DNA from: Candidatus Cloacimonadota bacterium
GTDB taxonomy: Bacteria > Cloacimonadota > Cloacimonadia > Cloacimonadales > WRIO01
Reading direction: 5' to 3'
Assembly: GCA_017998585.1 (NCBI GenBank)
Contig: JAGOCT010000159.1
Span: 1 to 5,003, forward strand
Length of the DNA stretch: 5,003 nt
Shown here: positions 1-4,861 of the stretch, piece after piece
Layout: each line of letters starts with the position of its first letter
Numbering within the stretch: position 1 is the first letter of the stretch
Translations under genes and position numbers: made by a program
Notes under the pieces: model-generated
Told to the model about the DNA's origin: nothing
Seen by the model: the letters and a program-made list of their open reading frames with translations, nothing else
Database searches by the model: none

Positions 1-316
1 ATTCGTCTCCAATTATTTCTTCTGCAGTGAGAATGTATTTGGAACGGGTTTCCAACCAGATAGAATCAACGCCCAGCTTACCAACACGCATTTTTGGACC
101 AGGTAAATCAGCTAAAATACTGATAGAACGTTTACAGACTTCTGAGGCTTTTCTAAGCATTGTAATCGTCAAAGCATGCGTTTCAAATCCACCATGTGAA
201 TAATTAAGTCTGGCAACAGACATACCTGCATTTATTAACTGAATAATCTTCTCTATCGTATCTGATGAAGGTCCAATTGTACATACAATTTTTGTTTTGT
301 GTAAGGGCAGGTGCAT
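1..316 (-). CDS. pyk: Pyruvate kinase, N-terminal part (cut by window edge)
   Basis: Pyruvate kinase transfers phosphate from phosphoenolpyruvate to ADP, the last step of glycolysis, in the cytoplasm. The visible 105 residues start with the family signature TKIVCTIGPSSDT (residues 8-20), then GMSVARLNYSHG (31-42), which carries the phosphate/nucleotide-binding Arg36 and the cation ligands Asn38 and Ser40, then ILADLPGPKMRVG (67-79) with the cation ligand Asp70. The usual Thr after that Asp is Leu71. The position that is Glu in K+-dependent enzymes is Lys75, the state known from K+-independent ones. The catalytic Lys, the B domain and the C-terminal domain lie beyond the window. The ATG at 316 is supported by AGGGGG at 325-330 with 8 nt spacing. 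The gene lies 116 bp downstream of the SUMF1 gene pair, on the same strand. The family call is firm. The LPGPKMR motif suggests a divergent subfamily rather than a PykF type. Confidence 0.9.
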   Translation of the reverse strand, partial: MHLPLHKTKIVCTIGPSSDTIEKIIQLINAGMSVARLNYSHGGFETHALTITMLRKASEVCKRSISILADLPGPKMRVGKLGVDSIWLETRSKYILTAEEIIGDE

Positions 317-324
317 CTTATAAT

Positions 325-330
325 CCCCCT
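325..330 (-). promoter_or_regulatory. Shine-Dalgarno site of the pyruvate kinase gene
   Basis: AGGGGG on the minus strand lies 8 nt upstream of the ATG at 316. It fixes the start and agrees with the usual pyruvate kinase N-terminus, about 7 residues before TKIVCTIGP. Confidence 0.65.
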
Positions 331-339
331 ATATAAAAT

Positions 340-355
340 ATCTTATGAATAAGAT
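340..355. repeat. Small palindrome in the pyruvate kinase leader
   Basis: ATCTTAT-GA-ATAAGAT is a 7-bp inverted repeat around a 2-nt centre. It sits between the candidate promoter (396-425) and the SD of the pyruvate kinase gene. It could be an operator or chance in AT-rich DNA. It is not a convincing terminator: it is AT-only apart from one G:C pair per arm and has no adjacent T-run. Confidence 0.25.
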
Positions 356-395
356 ACTCTAAAGTGTTGATAAACCAAAGATTTTGTAATCATTT

Positions 396-425
396 ATTAT
401 ACTTTTTTAATAATTTCTGATTCAA
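396..425 (-). promoter_or_regulatory. Candidate sigma70 promoter for the pyruvate kinase gene
   Basis: On the minus strand a perfect -10 TATAAT (396-401) is preceded by TTGAAT (420-425, 4 of 6 to consensus) with an 18-nt spacer. Transcription would start near 389 and leave a leader of about 70 nt that holds the palindrome at 340-355. No terminator hairpin is seen between the SUMF1 gene stop (433) and here, so read-through from upstream is also possible. The rest of the 116-bp gap holds nothing else recognisable. Confidence 0.4.
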
Positions 426-432
426 AATATGC

Positions 433-1227
433 TCATCCTTGATGACTCCTGACCAATCGGAAGCCAAGATGAGCAAAACCAACTCCTGGTATCGCCTCAA
501 ACCGATAATCTACCTTACAAAAATCAGCATAATTCATCCAGCTACCACCCCGTATCACTCGATATCTTCCCGGTGAAGATGCACAAAGAGATTTACTGCC
601 TGATTTAGGATAAATGCCATACCAATCCTGACACCATTCCCAGACATTACCGCTCATATCATACAAGCCCAGCTCATTCGCTTTATTAAGTCCGACATTC
701 ATGCTCTGTTTTGCAGCGTTTTCTTTAAACCAGCCGACTTCAGGCAAATGATCTGATCCGGAAAAAACATATCCTTTAGACAGTTCTCCGCCTCTGGCTG
801 CAAATTCCCATTCTGCTTCTGCAGGCAATCGGTAACCATCAGCGTTTATATTGCATATCACATCATTTCCATTAAAAGTATAATAAGACTCAAATCCTTC
901 CAAAGCACTTAACCGATTACAGAACGCCACCGCATCAAACCACGAAATCTTTTCCACAGGTCTATCTTTTCCTTTAAAATACGAGGGGTTACAGTCCATG
1001 ACGATCTCCCATTCTCTTTGAGTAACGGGATATTTACCTATATGAAAGGATGAAACAGATGCTTGGGAAGTAAATCCCCTGTCATTCATCAAAAAAGTCC
1101 CTCCTTCAACAAAAAGCATCTGGATAAGTGGTGTCTCAATAAAAGAAACATCCTCTGAATCTAAGAGCCTATTGTTTTGACAAATCACTTGATTACTCAA
1201 TATCTTTAAAGCGTCTCTATCTTTCAT
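433..1227 (-). CDS. SUMF1/FGE-sulfatase-fold protein, downstream paralogue
   Basis: This is a 264-residue protein of the formylglycine-generating-enzyme-like (SUMF1, C-type-lectin-like) fold. An unmatched extension of about 36 residues precedes the domain. The domain runs MLFVEGGTF (37-45), VSSFHIGKYPVTQREW (58-73), SWFDAVAFCNRLS (95-107), GYRLPAEAEWEFAARGG (131-147), MSGNVWEWCQDWYG (191-204), RGGSW (226-230) and a final GFRLVRS (255-261). In true FGE two cysteines, 5 residues apart, follow GGSY. Here the first is Asn232 and only the second, Cys237, remains, so formylglycine synthesis is unlikely. The loop after GGTF is shorter than usual and lacks the common MGS...DE.P.H stretch. No signal peptide is seen, so it is probably cytoplasmic. 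The ATG at 1227 has a TAGGAGA-type SD. It starts 22 bp after the upstream paralogue's stop, suggesting one transcript. The substrate is unknown. Confidence 0.9.
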   Translation of the reverse strand: MKDRDALKILSNQVICQNNRLLDSEDVSFIETPLIQMLFVEGGTFLMNDRGFTSQASVSSFHIGKYPVTQREWEIVMDCNPSYFKGKDRPVEKISWFDAVAFCNRLSALEGFESYYTFNGNDVICNINADGYRLPAEAEWEFAARGGELSKGYVFSGSDHLPEVGWFKENAAKQSMNVGLNKANELGLYDMSGNVWEWCQDWYGIYPKSGSKSLCASSPGRYRVIRGGSWMNYADFCKVDYRFEAIPGVGFAHLGFRLVRSHQG

Positions 1228-1249
1228 TTATCTCCTAAAATTAAATAGT

Positions 1250-2086
1250 TTATTCATTATTTTTAACACTCTCAAAACTATTATGAGATGATTTGGCAAT
1301 TCGAAAGCCTATATTGCTTGAATGATCATAAGGATAATCAAGACCACGACGAAAAACAGTGCAATGAATTGGAATAGTATTCCAGCTACCCCCGCGATGG
1401 ATACGAAAAAAACCATTAGCAGGACCTCGGGGATTATCAGAATCACTACAGAGATAATACGCTTTATCATACCAATCCCAACACCATTCCCATACATTGC
1501 CTGTCATATCACAGATATCCAGTTCATTACTTAACTTCATGCCAGAGGCATGAGTAGATTTTTCGGATATATTTTTATACCAGCCAACTTCATCTAGATA
1601 ATCAGATCCAGAATATTTAAATCCTTTTGACTGCTTCCCCCCTCTGGCCGCAAATTCCCACTCAGCCTCCGTAGGTAAACGATATCCGTCTGCTTGCCAG
1701 TCACAGGAAACAAGAATCCCTTTGATCGTATAAGCAGGAGTTAAGCCCTCCTGATTGCTTTTCCAGTTACAATATGCAATCGCATCAAACCAGCTGACAC
1801 ATGTTACAGGGCATAGCTCAGTTTGCAAGAAAAAGGGATTACCCCAAAAGGCCTCTTTGTTCTTATCCCATTTGCTCCCTTCCCAAATATAAGATCCATC
1901 TCCTCTTTCTGCATCGCTAATATAACCTGTCGATTCAACAAAAGTTCTGAAATCCAGAACACTTAAAGCAAACTTATCAATATAAAAAGATGAGACAGTC
2001 ACACGATGAGCAGGTTTTTCATATTCTCTGCCTTCTTCAGATCCCATATAAAAAGTTCCCCCCTCGATAAATAGCATCTGATTCAT
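1250..2086 (-). CDS. SUMF1/FGE-sulfatase-fold protein, upstream paralogue
   Basis: This 278-residue SUMF1-domain protein begins almost at the domain edge: MLFIEGGTFYMGSEEG (4-19), then KPAHRVTVSSFYIDKF (24-39). An insert around 54-96 (GDGSYIWEG, FWGNPFF) recalls the longer insert of FGE proper. VSWFDAIAYCNW (97-108), GYRLPTEAEWEFAARGG (134-150), MTGNVWEWCWDWYD (194-207), RGGSW (231-235) and NIGFRIAKS (258-266) complete the fold. The catalytic-pair positions read Thr237 and Cys242 instead of Cys and Cys, so canonical FGE activity is doubtful. It shares the second half of the domain closely with the downstream gene but differs in the first half, so the pair are diverged relatives rather than a recent duplication. 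A perfect AAGGAGGT (2095-2102), 8 nt before the ATG, supports the start. No signal peptide is seen. As first gene of the pair it has its own promoter at 2116-2144. Confidence 0.9.
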   Translation of the reverse strand: MNQMLFIEGGTFYMGSEEGREYEKPAHRVTVSSFYIDKFALSVLDFRTFVESTGYISDAERGDGSYIWEGSKWDKNKEAFWGNPFFLQTELCPVTCVSWFDAIAYCNWKSNQEGLTPAYTIKGILVSCDWQADGYRLPTEAEWEFAARGGKQSKGFKYSGSDYLDEVGWYKNISEKSTHASGMKLSNELDICDMTGNVWEWCWDWYDKAYYLCSDSDNPRGPANGFFRIHRGGSWNTIPIHCTVFRRGLDYPYDHSSNIGFRIAKSSHNSFESVKNNE

Positions 2087-2094
2087 TTTGCTTT

Positions 2095-2102
2095 ACCTCC
2101 TT
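2095..2102 (-). promoter_or_regulatory. Consensus Shine-Dalgarno of the SUMF1 gene pair
   Basis: AAGGAGGT on the minus strand, 8 nt before the ATG at 2086, is a perfect match to the anti-SD. Such strong SD use argues against a typical Bacteroidota host. Confidence 0.8.
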
Positions 2103-2115
2103 AGCTGGATTTTTT

Positions 2116-2144
2116 CATCTAACCAAATTCAAGATCTTTGTCAA
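2116..2144 (-). promoter_or_regulatory. Candidate promoter of the SUMF1 gene pair
   Basis: On the minus strand there is TTGACA (2139-2144, perfect -35), a 17-nt spacer, then TAGATG (2116-2121, weak -10, 3 of 6). It lies just past the terminators of the upstream gene and about 30 nt before the start codon. The -35 and spacing are good; the poor -10 keeps this tentative. Confidence 0.45.
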
Positions 2145-2148
2145 TAAG

Positions 2149-2174
2149 AAAAAACAGGTTCATAAAAAAACCTG
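2149..2174 (-). terminator. Second, overlapping hairpin terminator
   Basis: Read on the minus strand: CAGGTT (2169-2174), an 8-nt loop, AACCTG (2155-2160), then six T (2149-2154). It reuses the 3' arm of the larger hairpin at 2169-2216, so the two structures exclude one another. It could act as a backup terminator for the GLUG-protein gene. Confidence 0.5.
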
Positions 2175-2216
2175 ATCATCACTCATCATTCGTCAAAATC
2201 AGAGTATGATCAGGTT
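2164..2216 (-). terminator. Rho-independent-like terminator of the GLUG-protein gene
   Basis: An 11-bp perfect inverted repeat, AACCTGATCAT (minus strand, 2206-2216) with ATGATCAGGTT (2169-2179), starts 13 nt after the stop codon at 2230. Its 3' arm merges into a run of seven T (2164-2170). An inner ACTC/GAGT pairing (2202-2205 with 2181-2184) extends the stem past a 1-nt bulge and leaves a 17-nt loop. The stem is only moderately GC-rich, but its position and T-run fit an intrinsic terminator for minus-strand transcription only. Confidence 0.7.
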
Positions 2217-2229
2217 GATTAATTGCGCT

Positions 2230-4500
2230 TTATTTCAATATCATAATCTTATGAATCTGTTGAACAGAAGGGCTGCTTAAACGGTAGAAATAGACCCCGG
2301 TGGCACATTTCTTTCCCTTGTTATCCTTCATATCCCATACCAGGTTATGAGATCCGCTTGAACAGGTCTTAAAGGTCTTTAGTAATTGACCCTTAATGTT
2401 AAATATTTCGATTACTGCGGAGTCATTTTCTTTTACATCCACCTGTAAATGAAGCGTCTGATTCTGCTTAACAGGATTTGGGTAAACACTTAGTATCTGA
2501 GTGATTTCAGGCACATTGCCTGAAGAGTCCTCAGATGGTGTTCTGACGGATACAGGTCCGAAATAGGTGTTTGAACCATCAGATTCCACAGATTGCAACC
2601 AGTAATAATAAATCTGATCAGGTAATATTTCAGAATCAGTAAAAGTGTAATCCTGAGTAGTTGAGCTGTTTGCAGCATAAATGACTGAGTTAGTCAATCT
2701 GATAGTATGAGATAAAACATTGTCATCAGAGCGATAAACATGATAACCTATGAGATTGTTTTCAGATTGTGTGGTCCATTCAACTACTACATTATCAATA
2801 CTGATTGCATTTGCATTAAAAGCAGACAGTTCAACCGGTAAAGTAGCGACGCCTGAATTTATCAGGTATGGATAGCCATTATTTACACTACTGTTGATTG
2901 CCCAGTTTTGACCAAAACTCCAATTTGTAAAAGTACTTTGTTGTTTCATTTCACTGGTGGATTTTCCGGTTGCCATATACCCATCATAGACTTGGGTATT
3001 ATTATCTGCAGTCTGTCGGTCAAAATAGTTATTATTCATTTCATAAAATCCACCGGTCTCATAAGTGCCAATAAAGGTTTTTCCCACCACATTTGTCATA
3101 TCAGTATTTTTGACATAACCGGTCGAATAACAATATTTCACTTTCCCCATATAATTTCTGCCAATAAAACCGCCATAATGACCATAATCTACACCAAGAT
3201 TATTCACAATAACATTACCCCTGGCATAGCAGTTTTCAATAACAGTATGATTCCCGATACCTACTAAACCTGCACAATAAATATAACCAGTTACATTTCC
3301 GGTAGCATAACAATTACTCATCTTTGAGGTGCCATCCAACTTTCCAATAAAAACAGAAACCAATCCACAAGCATAATCACCGGTTACATTGCCAGTTGCA
3401 TAACAGTTATAAATATTACCACCATAATCTACCCGACCGATCAAACCGCCGGTTCCCGGATCTCCCCAGGGATCACCAAAAGGAGCTGTTACATTCCCCG
3501 TAGCAAAACAACTGTTTATAGTAATTGTATTGTTACCGGAATTGGCAAGTGTTGATACACCAATCAATCCACCCACACCTGAGGAATGATCTCCACTGAT
3601 TGATACCTGACATGAAGAAGAACAATTCTCGATCAATACAGAATTAAAGGAGGCTGTAACATAACCGACAAGTCCTCCAACTCTCATATACCCGGATATA
3701 ACACCTGAGGAGGTACATCCTTTTATATCACCTACAGATTTTCCACAAACTCCACCTACATAAGAATTACCATGAATCGTAGAATTGGAGCTACAATTTT
3801 GCAATAGTCCTCTGTTATAAGAACTAATCCCACCTACCTGCTCAGAGCCGGAAGTGGTAGTCATTTGAGCATTACAATTTTTAATGACAGCTCCTTCACC
3901 GTTATAGGCACAAATTCCGCCAACATATCCTGCCTGAGAGTTGACTGTGATATTGCATGAACATCCATCAATCACTGAAAGATTTTGGTTTGCTATAGAT
4001 CCAAAATCACCTCTTCCGGCATAAATAGTACCTATCACAGAACAGTTTTGAATCAGCCCGTAATTTGCAGAGCAAATTACTGAAAAGCCTGTCCATGTAA
4101 CTGCTGAATTTACAATATACCCATCCGGGTGCAATTCAACAGTCAAATTTTTCAATACAGCATTTTCCTTTAACGCAGAAAATAGTCCACCAACCCATTC
4201 TTCGTTTGAATTGATCGCAATTCTAAAGTTTTTTAATTTGAAACCATTACCATCCACTTTTCCATATAGTTCAACATTAGGATTAGTCCAGAATATCGCT
4301 CCAAAATCCACATCAGCCATAAACTTGTAGTAACAATCAGTATGAAGGGAATCCTGATAGCCGATCATTTCATCAAATTCAGCCCGATTGGAAATATGAA
4401 ACGGATTTGCTTCTGTTCCATTTCCTCCGGAAAATGCTAACAAAGTACATGCCAATATCACAAATAGGATTGTGAATAGACTTTTCTTGATTTTACGCAT
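2230..4500 (-). CDS. Exported GLUG-repeat beta-helix protein with Fn3-like domain and T9SS-like C-terminal tail
   Basis: This 756-residue protein is predicted to be secreted or surface-attached; its ligand is unknown. From the ATG at 4500 it has a basic, hydrophobic signal peptide (1-24, cleavage likely after LLAFS). A region of GLUG-type repeats follows (about 100-480; GGLVG, GGLIG, AGLVG alternating with NCYATGNVTG-like turns), probably a parallel beta-helix. Then come the closing motif GKSTSEMKQQSTFTNWSF (512-529) and an Fn3-like domain (about 553-655, with VELSAFNA at its start). The C-terminal tail (about 668-756) contains YPNPVKQNQ, IEIFNIKGQLLKTF, GVYFYRLS and a final KIMILK. Such tails are known as FlgD-like or type IX secretion sorting domains. 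Eleven cysteines recur at the same repeat position. An in-frame GTG at 4512 would add 4 residues, but it overlaps the SD, so ATG is preferred. The gene has its own promoter and terminator, so it is probably monocistronic. An adhesin or envelope role is inferred. Confidence 0.88.
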   Translation of the reverse strand: MRKIKKSLFTILFVILACTLLAFSGGNGTEANPFHISNRAEFDEMIGYQDSLHTDCYYKFMADVDFGAIFWTNPNVELYGKVDGNGFKLKNFRIAINSNEEWVGGLFSALKENAVLKNLTVELHPDGYIVNSAVTWTGFSVICSANYGLIQNCSVIGTIYAGRGDFGSIANQNLSVIDGCSCNITVNSQAGYVGGICAYNGEGAVIKNCNAQMTTTSGSEQVGGISSYNRGLLQNCSSNSTIHGNSYVGGVCGKSVGDIKGCTSSGVISGYMRVGGLVGYVTASFNSVLIENCSSSCQVSISGDHSSGVGGLIGVSTLANSGNNTITINSCFATGNVTAPFGDPWGDPGTGGLIGRVDYGGNIYNCYATGNVTGDYACGLVSVFIGKLDGTSKMSNCYATGNVTGYIYCAGLVGIGNHTVIENCYARGNVIVNNLGVDYGHYGGFIGRNYMGKVKYCYSTGYVKNTDMTNVVGKTFIGTYETGGFYEMNNNYFDRQTADNNTQVYDGYMATGKSTSEMKQQSTFTNWSFGQNWAINSSVNNGYPYLINSGVATLPVELSAFNANAISIDNVVVEWTTQSENNLIGYHVYRSDDNVLSHTIRLTNSVIYAANSSTTQDYTFTDSEILPDQIYYYWLQSVESDGSNTYFGPVSVRTPSEDSSGNVPEITQILSVYPNPVKQNQTLHLQVDVKENDSAVIEIFNIKGQLLKTFKTCSSGSHNLVWDMKDNKGKKCATGVYFYRLSSPSVQQIHKIMILK
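3103..3525 (-). repeat. Imperfect tandem coding repeats (ATGNVTG units)
   Basis: Within the GLUG gene, five units with the minus-strand pattern TGTTATGCNACNGGNAATGT recur near 3115, 3225, 3300, 3400 and 3505. They encode variants of CYATGNV (CFATGNV, CYATGNV twice, CYARGNV, CYSTGYV). They are diverged at the DNA level, so recent slippage or recombination is not implied. They mark successive coils of the predicted beta-helix. Confidence 0.7.
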
Positions 4501-4504
4501 ACTT

Positions 4505-4510
4505 ACCTCC
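4505..4510 (-). promoter_or_regulatory. Shine-Dalgarno that decides the GLUG-protein start
   Basis: GGAGGT on the minus strand ends 4 nt before the ATG at 4500 (GGAGG plus 5 nt). The alternative GTG at 4510-4512 overlaps this motif and has no SD of its own, so the ATG is the better start. Confidence 0.75.
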
Positions 4511-4526
4511 ACTTATGAATAGCACC

Positions 4527-4554
4527 ATTATACTCATTTTAATAATTCTGTCAA
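4527..4554 (-). promoter_or_regulatory. Near-perfect sigma70 promoter of the GLUG-protein gene
   Basis: On the minus strand: TTGACA (4549-4554), a 16-nt spacer, then TATAAT (4527-4532). Both hexamers are perfect. The start would lie near 4520, giving a short leader of about 20 nt holding only the SD. This predicts strong, possibly constitutive expression. Its -35 box is one arm of the inverted repeat at 4548-4578. Confidence 0.8.
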
Positions 4555-4578
4555 GTTTTTTTTCATTTCGCTTGACAG
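4548..4578. repeat. Inverted repeat formed by two divergent -35 boxes
   Basis: CTGTCAAG (4548-4555) and CTTGACAG (4571-4578) are perfect 8-bp inverted copies around a 15-nt T-rich centre. Each arm holds a TTGACA hexamer reading outward, one for each divergent promoter. It may be simple back-to-back promoters or a shared operator. It is not a terminator, since no T-run follows either arm. Confidence 0.6.
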
Positions 4579-4599
4579 TAATCTCAAGTCGATTTTATT
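4572..4599 (+). promoter_or_regulatory. Candidate promoter of the B12-uptake operon
   Basis: TTGACA (4572-4577, perfect -35) is followed after 16 nt by TTTATT (4594-4599, 4 of 6 to TATAAT). The start would fall near 4606, just upstream of the cobalamin riboswitch, where a promoter is expected. The spacer equals that of the opposite promoter. The weak -10 lowers confidence. Confidence 0.45.
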
Positions 4600-4605
4600 G
4601 GGATT

Positions 4606-4620
4606 TGTCATTTAATGACA
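4606..4620. repeat. Dyad at the predicted transcript start
   Basis: TGTCATTTAATGACA is a 7-bp inverted repeat around one base. It abuts the first base of riboswitch helix P1 and coincides with the predicted transcription start. It could be a protein operator, or a small 5' hairpin of the RNA (TGTCA/TGACA with a 5-nt loop). Confidence 0.4.
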
Positions 4621-4767
4621 GACATATCGGTGTGAATAATAGGGAATCCCGTGAAAATCGGGAACGGTCTCCGCCACTGTAATCAGCCCGCAGGGGATTA
4701 AGTCACTGTTAGATGGGAAGGCTTAATCACAATACCCGCTGAGAGTCAGGAAACCTGCCATATGTCT
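4620..4767 (+). ncRNA. Cobalamin riboswitch aptamer
   Basis: This RNA element binds cobalamin and controls the gene downstream. The conserved parts are in order: P1 5' strand AGACATAT (4620-4627), GGTG (4629-4632), AATAGGGAA (4638-4646), hairpin TCCCG/CGGGA (4647-4651 with 4659-4663), ACGG then CCGCCACTGTAA (4664-4682), a peripheral stem GATTAAG/CTTAATC (4696-4702 with 4722-4728), the B12 box GAGTCAGGAAACCTGCC (4743-4759), and P1 3' strand ATATGTCT (4760-4767), which pairs perfectly with the 5' strand over 8 bp. The element lies between a candidate promoter and a BtuF-like lipoprotein gene, the expected context. The aptamer is compact (148 nt). Which cobalamin form it prefers cannot be told with confidence from sequence alone. 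Confidence 0.95.
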
Positions 4768-4861
4768 TTAGAGTATTTCTTGCGGAAGATGAGAAATAAC
4801 GCAAAGCGTATGCCTTGCATCTAAAGACTATGGTATATTATCAAGTGAAAGGATGCAAAGC
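4764..4861 (+). promoter_or_regulatory. Riboswitch expression platform (predicted SD sequestration)
   Basis: Two exclusive pairings are visible. GTCTTTAGA (4764-4772) can pair perfectly with TCTAAAGAC (4820-4828), but its first four bases belong to the P1 3' strand. TTGCATCT (4815-4822) can pair with GGATGCAA (4851-4858), covering the GGA of the SD (AAAGGA, 4848-4853). The bases shared by both pairings, 4820-4822, are exactly those facing GGA. Inside the first pairing sit the hairpins TATTTCT/AGAAATA (4774-4780 with 4792-4798) and ACGC/GCGT (4799-4802 with 4806-4809). Ligand-bound P1 would block the anti-sequestor and hide the SD, switching translation off. No T-run terminator is seen, so control is probably translational. 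The pairings are read directly; the mechanism is inferred. Confidence 0.65.

Noticed and set aside
1309..1534. Short open frames on both strands (62 codons minus, 70 codons plus) inside the upstream SUMF1 gene.
   Set aside because: They lie wholly within a well-supported coding region with conserved motifs, have no convincing SD, and their Ile-rich compositions look like frame shadows.
433..2086. Diversity-generating retroelement targets, since variable proteins often end in an FGE-like fold with GGSW...GFR.
   Set aside because: The two C-terminal regions are not near-identical at the DNA level, the variable positions are not rich in AAY-type codons, and no template repeat or reverse transcriptase is in the window. 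A template elsewhere cannot be excluded.
2490..2678. A 62-codon minus-strand open frame within the GLUG-protein gene.
   Set aside because: It overlaps the Fn3-like and tail-coding region in another frame and shows no domain or SD.
2908..3267. A 119-codon plus-strand open frame opposite the GLUG repeats.
   Set aside because: It is antisense to the repeat-coding region. Its His/Ile-rich sequence mirrors the ATGNV repeats, and no start signal is visible.
3013..4200. The regular repeats were checked as a possible CRISPR array.
   Set aside because: The repeats keep an open reading frame, are diverged at codon level, have unequal spacing and encode known GLUG motifs.
2245..4500. GLUG protein considered as a lipoprotein because of a Cys in the signal peptide (ILAC, residues 15-18).
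   Set aside because: The hydrophobic stretch continues past that Cys to LLAFS, where a normal signal peptidase I site fits better.
4548..4578. Inverted repeat considered as a transcription terminator because of the T8 run.
   Set aside because: The T-run is inside the loop, not after a stem, and both arms contain perfect outward -35 hexamers.
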